From NCBI GenBank assembly GCA_964507925.1, contig CAZDRB010000001.1:15307-79306 (forward strand): a stretch of 64,000 nt of DNA, given 5' to 3'. This document shows, piece after piece, positions 48,835-57,252 of the stretch. The translations under genes and the position numbers were made by a program. Every line of letters starts with the position of its first letter. The first letter of the stretch is position 1. The notes beneath the pieces are model-generated. The model saw only the letters and a program-made list of their open reading frames with translations. It searched no databases and was not told the origin of the DNA. Source of the DNA: CAZDRB01 sp964507925 (GTDB taxonomy: Bacteria > Patescibacteriota > Microgenomatia > UBA1400 > UBA12108).

Positions 48835-50536
48835 CAGTCACTGACTTGGCAAGGTTGCGCGGCATGTCGGGATCAAGATTTTTGGCAAGGGCGAGATAGT
48901 ATCCCAATAGTTGAAACGGAATCACGTTCAAGATAGGTGAGATAATCTCGTCGTCTTCTACCTTGATCCAGTCGTCAAAGACCTCTTCTTTTTTTGGTCC
49001 TATGCCTATAATCCAGGCGCCTCTTGCCTTGAGCTCCATCGCTCCTGAGAGAACATTGTCACGCTCCTCCCCCTCGTCGACTATTACCAAGCAAGGCGTT
49101 CCTTTGTCGATGAGCGCAATCACTCCGTGTTTGAGCTCTCCACCGGCAAATCCCTCAGCATGGAGATAGGAGATCTCCTTCATTTTGAGAGCACCTTCGA
49201 GTGCGACTCCATAATTTTGTCCCCTGCCGATCACATATAGGTCAGAGTGTTTGGCAAGTTTGTCTGCCAAAGCCCAGAGCTTAAGTTCGAGCTCGGGCGT
49301 AAAAAACTCCTTGACTTCATTTACTGCCCTACTCACATCAATACGCTTTCCCAAGATTAGGTAAGCTGAGACTAGCATGTTGGTGAATGCCTTGGATGAC
49401 ACAACCGCTTTCTCGATACCCGCAAGGAGCGATACCCAGACATCTACCTCTCTAGAGAGAGTAGATCCCGGAATGTTCACCAGGCCTATTATCTTGGCGC
49501 CTCGTGCCTTGGCATCTCGCATAGCCTGAATTGTGTCGATCGTTTCTCCTGACTGGGAGGCAAGTAGCACCGCAGAGTTTTTATCGACTAAGTGTACGAA
49601 GGAGTTAAACTCGCTAGCCGACACCGGAATGATTTGGATGTTGCTGTGCCGAGCAAAAAGATAGCTTGCAACAAGCATGGAGTAGTAGGCGGTCCCGCAT
49701 CCGATTGCATAGACCACTTGAGCCTCGGTGAGCAGTTTTCTGGCCTTGATGATCTCGCGATCATCTGAGCTTATGCGCCTACCAATCGCCTCTACCTGAT
49801 CATGTATTTCCTTGATAAAGTAGTGAGGATACTCGCCTAGCTCAACTATCTCTCGATCCATCTTGATCTGGCTAAAAATGTGGCGTGAAGTTAGTTTGCC
49901 ATTTTTGATTATGGCGATATCCCCGTCTTTGAGCACTGCTATATTGTCAGTACAAGCAAGGAGTGACGGGATATCTGAGCTAATGTAGAGCTCGCCTCCT
50001 TTGCCCTGTCCGACGACAAGGGGAGAGCCATTTTTGCAGGCGACAAGATCGCCATTTTTGCTTATCACAACTATTGTGTTGAACCCCTTGAGTTGGGCAA
50101 AACTTGCCTTGACAGCAGAGGCAAAGGCGAGCTTTTTTTGAGCCTCTTCAACAAGATGGGTGAAGATCTCGGTATCTGTTTCTGAGACAAATTTGTGACC
50201 CTGATCAAGTAGTTTATTCTTGAGTTCGAGATAGTTTTCGATAATCCCGTTGTGGACTACCGAGATATTTCCAGTGCAATCCAGGTGGGGATGGGCATTT
50301 TGATCAGTGACCCCGCCGTGAGTTGCCCAACGGGTATGACCAAGGGCTATTTTTGATGATCCAAGGGTTAACTGACTAGAGCCAATTTTCCCGACATGCT
50401 TTTCTAGCGCAAGTCCCCCGGATCCGGCTGCTACGATCCCCCATGAATCGTAACCTCTATACTCTAGTGACTTGAGGCCCTCAAAAACAATTTTTGTAGC
50501 ATTGCCACTCCCAACGTAACCAAAAATTCCGCACAT
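48827..50536 (-). CDS. glmS: Glutamine-fructose-6-phosphate transaminase
   Basis: This 569-aa enzyme makes glucosamine-6-phosphate for peptidoglycan. Residues about 1-210 are the class II glutaminase domain with nucleophile Cys2 (MCGIFGYVGS) and LGHTRWATHG. Two SIS domains follow (ASQSGETIDTIQAMRDAK, AEGFAGGELKHG). The C-terminus DPDMPRNLAKSVTVK is diagnostic. An AAGGAG SD is part of a small hairpin just before the ATG. No glmS ribozyme signature is seen in the 278-nt leader. Confidence 0.97.
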   Translation of the reverse strand: MCGIFGYVGSGNATKIVFEGLKSLEYRGYDSWGIVAAGSGGLALEKHVGKIGSSQLTLGSSKIALGHTRWATHGGVTDQNAHPHLDCTGNISVVHNGIIENYLELKNKLLDQGHKFVSETDTEIFTHLVEEAQKKLAFASAVKASFAQLKGFNTIVVISKNGDLVACKNGSPLVVGQGKGGELYISSDIPSLLACTDNIAVLKDGDIAIIKNGKLTSRHIFSQIKMDREIVELGEYPHYFIKEIHDQVEAIGRRISSDDREIIKARKLLTEAQVVYAIGCGTAYYSMLVASYLFARHSNIQIIPVSASEFNSFVHLVDKNSAVLLASQSGETIDTIQAMRDAKARGAKIIGLVNIPGSTLSREVDVWVSLLAGIEKAVVSSKAFTNMLVSAYLILGKRIDVSRAVNEVKEFFTPELELKLWALADKLAKHSDLYVIGRGQNYGVALEGALKMKEISYLHAEGFAGGELKHGVIALIDKGTPCLVIVDEGEERDNVLSGAMELKARGAWIIGIGPKKEEVFDDWIKVEDDEIISPILNVIPFQLLGYYLALAKNLDPDMPRNLAKSVTVK

Positions 50537-50814
50537 ATTTGCTCCTTCGGAGAATTTTTAATTCTCAATTTACAATTTACAAATGAAAGATAGTATTGGA
50601 GCAAGTCTTTGTTGATTTGAACTTGTCCTTTTTAGGTAGATACTAGCTACCTGAGGGTTTCCGCTGATTACTTCGACTCACTGCGTTCGCTCAGTACAAG
50701 CCTTCTTCGCAATGCTTCGAGTTCGATTTCCCGACGTATTCGTCGGGACCCTCCTCCTCGTACCCCCCGTCGCCAAAGGCTATGGTGGGGCCAGACGCCC
50801 GTAAAGTTGTCCTT
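50537..50814 (-). other. Structured gltX-glmS intergenic region with dispersed-repeat-like segments
   Basis: No gene is seen in these 278 nt. It contains an 8-bp hairpin (TCCCGACG-AATA-CGTCGGGA), a 6-bp hairpin (AGGTAG...CTACCT) and a segment with the dyad-rich ACTGAGCGAACGCAGT. A 9-bp direct repeat TTGTCCTTT (50623-50631 and 50807-50815) brackets about 175 bp. Next to glmS, GAGAATT/AATTCTC and CTCC/GGAG pairs overlap the SD. It may be a repeat insertion or a leader RNA. Confidence 0.5.
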
Positions 50815-52242
50815 TCAAGCTGAGTTTAGCACATTTTCAAAGCGTGCGAGTACCTTGTCTCTGCCAATCACCTCGATCGTCTCAAATAGTGGAGGGGTTG
50901 CTGTCTTGCCGGTCACGGCAACGCGGAGCATCATAAAGTATTGTCCAGGCTTCCATTCATTTGATTCAGATAGAGATCTAATTTTTTGCTCAATATTTTC
51001 ATGAGTCCAGTTTACTTGCTCAATAGTTGATAGCTCATGGTTTGTAGCTGATAGTTGTGCTTTAACTTCGTCGACGCTCGATTTTTTGGTGAGCATGCTC
51101 AGGTCTACTGAGATGTCTCGATAGAAAAAATCAGATAACTCCTCAAAGTCTTTGAGCGTGACAAGGCGCTCTTTGATAAGAGGCAAAATACGCCCCACCA
51201 TGTCCTCTGGGCAATCAGCCGGAATAAATGGTTCTAGGCGGGAGGCAAGATCGGCATCGGATAGTTCGCGGATATAGACACCGTTGAGCCAGTTAAGCTT
51301 GTCCAGATCATATACTGGGGCAGTTAGTGTCACGCGCTCGAGAGAAAAATGTTCTATAAATTCGCCCAATGCGAATACTTCTTTTTTGTCGGGATGCGAC
51401 CATCCCATAAGTGCCAGAAAATTAAGAATAGCTTCTGGTAAGTAACCCTTGTCGCGGTGGGAGAGGATCGAGACGTCATTTTTCCTTTTGCTCATTTTGC
51501 TATGGTCTTTGTTTCTAATAATCGGGAGGTGGGCAAAAACTGGTAGATCCCAACCAAATGCTTGGTAGATCAAGATATGCTTGGGAGAGCTCGAGAGCCA
51601 TTCCTCTCCACGAATGACGTGCGTAATACCCATAAGATGATCGTCTACGACGACAGCAAGATGATAGGTTGGATAGCCGTCGGTTTTTAAGAGTACCTGA
51701 TCGTCAATGCCTAAGTTTTGAAATTCAACGTCACCTCTAATTACGTCGTGACAAATGGTAGTTCCTGACTCTGGAACTTTAAGCCTGATAACATATGGCT
51801 CAGATTTACTTCGTTTTTCTGACTCTGATCGATCAAGATTGCGGCAATACTTATCATATCGAGGGAGCTGTTTTTGAGCTTGCTGGTCTGCGCGGACTTG
51901 CTCAAGTCGCTCTCTGGTACAAAAGCAGTAGTAGGCTCGATCATTTTTGACTAAGCTAAGTGCGTGCTCTTTGTAGATATTAAGCCTCTCTGATTGAGTA
52001 TAGGGGGCGTGAGGACCGCCGACATTTGGACCTTCGTCGTTTGAGAGTCCCAGCCAAGAGAGGGCGTCAAAAATAACCTCAACCGCTCCTTCGACCTGAC
52101 GCTCTCGATCAGTGTCTTCTATGCGGACAAGAAACTGTCCTTTGCCCTGCCTCGCGATAGCCAAGTTTCTCATAGCGATATAGGCAGTTCCGAGGTGGGC
52201 GATACCGGTAGGAGAAGGGGCAATTCGGGTGCGAATAGTCAT
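50815..52242 (-). CDS. gltX: Glutamyl-tRNA synthetase
   Basis: This 475-aa class I synthetase has RIAPSPTGIAHLGTAYIAM (HIGH region as HLGT) and the KMSKRKNDVS (KMSKS) loop. GluRS signature VDDHLMGITHVIRGEEWLSS precedes the KMSKS motif, and the C-terminal helical anticodon domain is present. It may charge tRNA-Glu or also tRNA-Gln; no gatCAB or glnS is seen in the window. TATAAT lies 7 nt before the ATG in a shared divergent promoter. Confidence 0.96.
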   Translation of the reverse strand: MTIRTRIAPSPTGIAHLGTAYIAMRNLAIARQGKGQFLVRIEDTDRERQVEGAVEVIFDALSWLGLSNDEGPNVGGPHAPYTQSERLNIYKEHALSLVKNDRAYYCFCTRERLEQVRADQQAQKQLPRYDKYCRNLDRSESEKRSKSEPYVIRLKVPESGTTICHDVIRGDVEFQNLGIDDQVLLKTDGYPTYHLAVVVDDHLMGITHVIRGEEWLSSSPKHILIYQAFGWDLPVFAHLPIIRNKDHSKMSKRKNDVSILSHRDKGYLPEAILNFLALMGWSHPDKKEVFALGEFIEHFSLERVTLTAPVYDLDKLNWLNGVYIRELSDADLASRLEPFIPADCPEDMVGRILPLIKERLVTLKDFEELSDFFYRDISVDLSMLTKKSSVDEVKAQLSATNHELSTIEQVNWTHENIEQKIRSLSESNEWKPGQYFMMLRVAVTGKTATPPLFETIEVIGRDKVLARFENVLNSA

Positions 52243-52265
52243 GGGAAGTATTATATACTAGAGCT

Positions 52266-53315
52266 ATGGCTAGTCTTGGCGAAACAGCGGTGATTGCAAG
52301 AAAGGTGATCAAGTACGGTGCAATTACCCTTGCAGTCCTGATCATTGGTCGAGTCATTCTTGGAGCAATCACTACCTACTGGAAAAAAATTAACCCTCCT
52401 CCCCCACCTCCTCCTGACGTCCTTTTTGGCAAGTTGCCACGCATAGCTTTTCCGCAAAAAGATCAGCTGAGTTTGACCTATTCGCTCGAAACTCCAACAG
52501 GAGGCTTGCCATCCAAGCTCCCTGATCAATTTAAAGTCTTTTTTATGCCGATCAAAAAAGCCAATCTCTTGGCTTATGACTTTGCCAAGGCGGTTGCAAA
52601 TCGTCTGGATTTTATCCAGGATCCAGTCAAGCTCTCAGAAACTGATTACCGCTGGAACTCGCTAAGTCCGATCCCTTCGTCACTCACTATAAATATTATC
52701 ACTGGCGCCTTTGTCCTAGACAAAAGATGGCAAGATGATCCAAGTTATCGAACGCCAAACAATTATTTTGACGAAACCCAGGCAGTTGACCGAATGTACA
52801 ACCTGCTCTCACGAGTCGAGCTCTTGCCAGAAGACATCAGGGACGGATCGTATACTATTCAATACCTTAGAGCAGAGGGAGAGCAGATAGTGCCCGCGGT
52901 ATCTCTCTCACAAGCGCATTTTGTGCAGGTCAATTTGTATCGTTCACCAGTTGATAATGTAGAAGTAGTCAACCCGAGAACTGACCAAGGTTTGATCACT
53001 GGGATCCTGGCCTTGCAAAGAGAAGATCCGCGACAGTTTGTGAGTTTGAACTACAATTATTTTCCGGTTAATTTGGAGCGCTTTGCAAGCTATCCCTTGA
53101 TTGGGGTTGCGGAAGCGTGGCAGAGACTTCAACGGGGAGAAGGATTTGTTGCTGGGATCAAGCCGGGAGCACAGGAGGTGGTAATACGCGATATAGCTAT
53201 TAAGTACTATGACCCTGATACTGCCCAGCAGTTTTTGCAACCAGTATATGTATTTTCGGGAGATCCAGATTTTGTAGCTTATGTTCCTGCTGTTTCGGAT
53301 CAGTGGTTGGAGTAG
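52266..53315 (+). CDS. Membrane-anchored protein of unknown function
   Basis: This 349-aa protein has one N-terminal membrane helix (YGAITLAVLIIGRVILGAI), a short linker with a seven-proline run (INPPPPPPPDVLFGK) and a large exported domain rich in beta-like strands and Tyr/Asn/Pro. No enzyme motif is recognised. Proteins of this build are frequent in Patescibacteria, but no function is claimed. TATACT ends 6 nt before the ATG and overlaps the gltX -10. Confidence 0.78.
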   Translation: MASLGETAVIARKVIKYGAITLAVLIIGRVILGAITTYWKKINPPPPPPPDVLFGKLPRIAFPQKDQLSLTYSLETPTGGLPSKLPDQFKVFFMPIKKANLLAYDFAKAVANRLDFIQDPVKLSETDYRWNSLSPIPSSLTINIITGAFVLDKRWQDDPSYRTPNNYFDETQAVDRMYNLLSRVELLPEDIRDGSYTIQYLRAEGEQIVPAVSLSQAHFVQVNLYRSPVDNVEVVNPRTDQGLITGILALQREDPRQFVSLNYNYFPVNLERFASYPLIGVAEAWQRLQRGEGFVAGIKPGAQEVVIRDIAIKYYDPDTAQQFLQPVYVFSGDPDFVAYVPAVSDQWLE

Positions 53316-53321
53316 AAAAAA

Positions 53322-54611
53322 TTAGGGCTTGAGGCGCTTGACGTCGCGAGGGAGAAATGTTGCCTCCTTGACACTATCTAGTCCCAAGATCTGCATCACT
53401 ATCCTTCCTGGTCCCATCCCAATCCCGCCATGCGGAGGACAACCATAGCGGAAAAAGTTGAGGTAGTCAGAAATAGTTTTTGGATCCACTCCCTTTTCTA
53501 TGGCTTGTTTTTCTAAGATCTCCACGCGATGCTCGCGCTGTGCGCCGGTTGTAACCTCGACTCCTTTGTAAAGGAGATCAAATCCCTTCGTGAGCGTGTT
53601 GTTTTCATCGTGTCTCATGTGGTAAAAGGCACGTCCCCCGGGGGGATAATCGATCACAAACACAAAGTCATGCCCCATCTCCTCTTTGACGATCTTTGCT
53701 AGTCCACGCTCCTCCTCGGGAGAGAGATCGTTTTCTTTGTCGCTAGTTATTCCGATTTTTTTGAGCATTTCTTTGGCTTTGGCGAAGGGAATTCGTGGGA
53801 AAGGTGAAGTTGGAATCTCAAGGTCTGGTAAGATATTTTTGGCTTCTGTAAAGGCTGAGATCAAGAGCCCCTCTTCCATATCCATGACATCGTGATGGGA
53901 GTCGATATAGGATATCTCCACATCCCAACCGGTAAACTCGGTCATGTGGCGAGTAGTAAATGATTCCTCAGCACGAAAAACTGGACCCATCATAAAGACC
54001 TTCTCTAGTCCCGCAGACATGGCCATTTGTTTGTAGAACTGAGGAGACTGGGCAAGAAATGCCTGACGATCAAAATACTTGACCTCGAAAAACTCGGATC
54101 CACCTTCGCTTGAAGCACTCATAAGGGACGGCGAGTAAAGTTGGGTAAAACCATTGTTAAGAAAATAGTTCCTTGCACCTTTTTCGAGAGCTGTCCAGAG
54201 AGAAAAGATTTTGTGTTTTTCGGCGAGGCGAAGGTCGAGCCAGCGCCAATCAAAACGCTTGGCTACGTCTACTTCGGACGCGCCTTTTTCGAGAGCAACG
54301 GGAATAGGTAGCTCAGGAGCAGAAAGCGAGAGAATCTCGAGCGTATCTGCTTCTAGTTCGACTCCTTCAGGCGCTTGTTTAGTTTCTTTGCAAAGTCCCA
54401 TGACTGAGACGACTGATTCGATTGTGAGAACGTCGAGCTTGCCGAACGCCTCTTTGTCTTTTAAGACTACGACCTGGATAGAGCCCGAGTTGTCACGGAT
54501 TCTAAGGAAGGCGATCTTGCCCTGATTTCTAAGTGCTTGAATAAAACCAGAAATTTTGACTGTTTTCCCAATCTTGGTTTTTAGATCGATAATTTTTGTG
54601 CGCGTGGTCAT
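53322..54611 (-). CDS. aspS: Aspartyl-tRNA synthetase, archaeal type
   Basis: This 429-aa class II synthetase has an N-terminal OB-fold (ISGFIQALRNQGKIAFLRI), motif 2 (GPVFRAEESFTTRHMTEFTGW) and motif 3 (GIGMGPGRIVMQIL). It lacks the bacterial GAD insertion, so it is the archaeal/nondiscriminating type that may also mischarge tRNA-Asn for transamidation. The start MTTRTKIIDLK is chosen because TATAAT ends 6 nt before it. It follows dacA on the same strand. Confidence 0.93.
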   Translation of the reverse strand: MTTRTKIIDLKTKIGKTVKISGFIQALRNQGKIAFLRIRDNSGSIQVVVLKDKEAFGKLDVLTIESVVSVMGLCKETKQAPEGVELEADTLEILSLSAPELPIPVALEKGASEVDVAKRFDWRWLDLRLAEKHKIFSLWTALEKGARNYFLNNGFTQLYSPSLMSASSEGGSEFFEVKYFDRQAFLAQSPQFYKQMAMSAGLEKVFMMGPVFRAEESFTTRHMTEFTGWDVEISYIDSHHDVMDMEEGLLISAFTEAKNILPDLEIPTSPFPRIPFAKAKEMLKKIGITSDKENDLSPEEERGLAKIVKEEMGHDFVFVIDYPPGGRAFYHMRHDENNTLTKGFDLLYKGVEVTTGAQREHRVEILEKQAIEKGVDPKTISDYLNFFRYGCPPHGGIGMGPGRIVMQILGLDSVKEATFLPRDVKRLKP

Positions 54612-54625
54612 ACAGAGATTATATC

Positions 54626-55558
54626 CTAGAGGTCTGGGGTAATCCACTCGTGATTATCATACGCCCAGTTGATAAGTCTTTCGGATTCGCCGAAGCGATC
54701 TGATGACCCGAGAACGACCACTATTACTTTCTGATCCCCTCTTTCGACATAGCTAACCAAGCACTCTCCAGCCTGGGCAGTAAAGCCTGTCTTGAGGCCT
54801 TTTAATCCTGCAACCGAGCCCAGGAGCTTGTTGGTAGTCTCCAGGCTGTGCAGTTGTTGCCCAGATATATCGCTAATTGTAAGACTTTTTGTTTGAACAA
54901 TCTCGGCAATCGTTGAGCTCGCGAGAGCTTGCGAGGCTAGAATCGCGATGTCTCGAGGAGTTGAGACGTGACCATATTGGTCGATGCCAGACGGATTTTT
55001 GAAGACAGTGTTATCCATGTGGATAGACTTGGCTTTGGCGTTCATGGCCCTCACAAATTCTTGATAGCCACCCGGAAAATTGTCGGCGAGGGCGAGGGCT
55101 GCGTCGTTGCCTGAGTGGATAAGCAGGCCTGATAAGAGATCTTTGAAAGTGAGTTTTTCTCCTGCAATTAAATTGATTGTTTGACCGATTGCGCGATCCT
55201 CGTTTTTGACTTCGAGCACACTATTCAGTGAATAGTGATCGATCGCGACTAAGGCTGTCATGAGTTTGGTGAGGGAGGCGGGAGCGAGCGTGAGATCAGG
55301 ATTGTAGCTATAGAGAATAGCTTTACTGTCAAGATCTTGGATAATTACTCCCCGAGCAGTATGAAACGGGATATTTGCTCCCAGATTTTTGGGATACAAT
55401 ACGGGGACGGGGTCAGGCAAAGTGTAAGAAAGCACTTCGCCGGGGGAGATAATCGTAGTTTGTAGCTTGTTTTGACCAGGATATAAAATAGCGAGCAGTA
55501 GAAAGCTAATAGCAAATAGGAGCCGTGGGCGGTCTAGAGATAATTTAGGTTTTGACAT
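54626..55558 (-). CDS. dacA: D-alanyl-D-alanine carboxypeptidase (PBP5-like)
   Basis: This 310-aa exported enzyme trims peptidoglycan stem peptides. It has an N-terminal signal/anchor helix (RLLFAISFLLLAILY) and the serine-peptidase S11 motifs SLTK (catalytic Ser, in APASLTKLMTA), SGN (IHSGNDAALAL) and KTG (GLKTGFTAQAGECL). No C-terminal amphipathic anchor is obvious, as the N-terminal helix anchors it. Its start overlaps recJ by 14 nt, and its 3' end carries the aspS promoter. Confidence 0.93.
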   Translation of the reverse strand: MSKPKLSLDRPRLLFAISFLLLAILYPGQNKLQTTIISPGEVLSYTLPDPVPVLYPKNLGANIPFHTARGVIIQDLDSKAILYSYNPDLTLAPASLTKLMTALVAIDHYSLNSVLEVKNEDRAIGQTINLIAGEKLTFKDLLSGLLIHSGNDAALALADNFPGGYQEFVRAMNAKAKSIHMDNTVFKNPSGIDQYGHVSTPRDIAILASQALASSTIAEIVQTKSLTISDISGQQLHSLETTNKLLGSVAGLKGLKTGFTAQAGECLVSYVERGDQKVIVVVLGSSDRFGESERLINWAYDNHEWITPDL

Positions 55559-57206
55559 AACTACCTATGAGTTGAAGTGATTCTTTGGAACGCCAAAGGT
55601 TAATGTCGAGCGTGACAATCGCTGAAGAGATGTTTATGAGCGGATGAGGCTCCACTGAGTTGAAGTGCATAAGTTCTCGTGTAACCCCATCTTGTTCAAC
55701 AGTGAGCCGGCGGTGCTTACCCTCTGCGCCGAGCTTACGATCTTCGACTACTTTAAGAGAGTTAAGTAAAAACTTGGGCTTTGGGTTGCCGATCCCAAAA
55801 GGTTCGAGGGTGCGGATTTTTTTGGCGAGGGCAAGCGTAGTGTCGCTTAGTGAAAGCTCGAGATCGGCCGCGTGAGTCTTAACGAGAAGCGAGGAATTGA
55901 TTGAGTGATTCGCAAGTTTTACTAATTCACTTGTCATGTTTTTGACCTGGGTCTTTTCCAAGCTAAATCCAGCTGCCTGCTCGTGTCCACCGAGTCCCAG
56001 AAAATGTGTGGGTAGGGACCTGAGCATTTTAGTAATATCAATCCCGGGGAGCGACCTAGCCGATCCTTTGACTATGTCCTTGTTGTCACTCATAACAACC
56101 GCAGGGAGATTAAATTTTTCGACCAGCTTGCCCGCAACAAGTCCGATCACTCCTTCGTGGTAGTCGCCTATAACCACGATTATTTTGTGCTTAGGCTTGA
56201 TGGATAAGACAATTTTGAGGGCTTGATCGGTAAGGTCTTGACGATCCTTGTTTTGAAGTTCGATTTTTTTAGCGAGTTCATTCGCCTGGACTTTGTCACT
56301 GGTACAGAGAAGACGAAGTGCGTCTAGTGGACTATAGATCCGACCAGCAGCATTAATTCTAGGGGCAATCGCAAAGCTAATTAGATATGTTGAGATCGAT
56401 TTTTCTTTGGAACCGATTAGCTCCCTGAGTGCAATAATGCCTGGCCTTGTGCTCTTTTCGATAATCTTGAGACCTGAGGTAATAATGGCTCGGTTTAGCC
56501 CAGTGACCGGCATCAGATCAGCCACAATTCCTATGGTTGCAAGATCAAGAAGGTTTTTGGCGATATCTCCTAAGAGATACATCGAGACAATCCAAGCGAT
56601 ACCTGCGCCTGAGGTCAGAGTGGTGTGGACAATGCTAGTTGCGGGAGGAAGACTTTTTTCTAGCTGGTGATGGTCAGTCACAATAACTTCGATACTTTGA
56701 TTGATAAAAGTCTTGATTCCCTCCTTGGCAACAATACCAGTGTCGACGGTCACAACAAGTTTGGGTAGAAAATTGTCGAACTGTGTGTCCACAAAAGCTA
56801 ATCCAGTGATGATCTCGTCAACTGCTTTGTCAGATAGTCCGTATCCATGTTTGTGCCGATCTGGGATAAAGGGCAAAATGCGCGAGCCAGATTTTTGTTT
56901 TTTGGCGTAGGCCGAGAGTGCTTGCCACATGAGAGCTGTAGCCGTCACGCCATCCGCGTCGTAATCGCCAAAAACACAGATATCATGCCCTGCGTTAAGA
57001 TGAAAGTCGATGATTTTTTGCGCTGATTTAAGCGAGGAGAGCTTGATCCCAGAATTTTTGAGGAGATAATCTAGAGAGGGCTCGGGAGGACTGAGAAACT
57101 CTTGTTGGTCGCCTCTCGTTTTGTGGCCGCGTGATTTTAAAATGGTCTGAAAAATGTCCTCAGCTGATCTATTTTTGGCTAACTTGGCACTGAGCTTGAT
57201 TTCCAT
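55545..57206 (-). CDS. recJ: Single-stranded-DNA exonuclease RecJ
   Basis: This 553-aa DHH-family nuclease has CVFGDYDADGVTATALMWQA (motif I), VTVDTGI, VTDHHQLEKSLP (DHH) and a DHHA1 domain with GGHEQAAGFSLE. A C-terminal OB-like domain follows. It degrades ssDNA 5' to 3' in repair and recombination. TAGAAT ends 6 nt before the ATG. The longest RecJ extensions are missing, as usual for compact genomes. It is divergent from cca over a 46-nt spacer. Confidence 0.94.
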   Translation of the reverse strand: MEIKLSAKLAKNRSAEDIFQTILKSRGHKTRGDQQEFLSPPEPSLDYLLKNSGIKLSSLKSAQKIIDFHLNAGHDICVFGDYDADGVTATALMWQALSAYAKKQKSGSRILPFIPDRHKHGYGLSDKAVDEIITGLAFVDTQFDNFLPKLVVTVDTGIVAKEGIKTFINQSIEVIVTDHHQLEKSLPPATSIVHTTLTSGAGIAWIVSMYLLGDIAKNLLDLATIGIVADLMPVTGLNRAIITSGLKIIEKSTRPGIIALRELIGSKEKSISTYLISFAIAPRINAAGRIYSPLDALRLLCTSDKVQANELAKKIELQNKDRQDLTDQALKIVLSIKPKHKIIVVIGDYHEGVIGLVAGKLVEKFNLPAVVMSDNKDIVKGSARSLPGIDITKMLRSLPTHFLGLGGHEQAAGFSLEKTQVKNMTSELVKLANHSINSSLLVKTHAADLELSLSDTTLALAKKIRTLEPFGIGNPKPKFLLNSLKVVEDRKLGAEGKHRRLTVEQDGVTRELMHFNSVEPHPLINISSAIVTLDINLWRSKESLQLIGSYVKT

Positions 57207-57252
57207 AGCTTCATTCTACCCCAGAGCGCCATGATACGGGTATAATAGAGTT

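Noticed and set aside
50537..50814. glmS ribozyme upstream of glmS
   Set aside because: The conserved core of the ribozyme and its cleavage-site context are not found, although the gene and leader length would fit.
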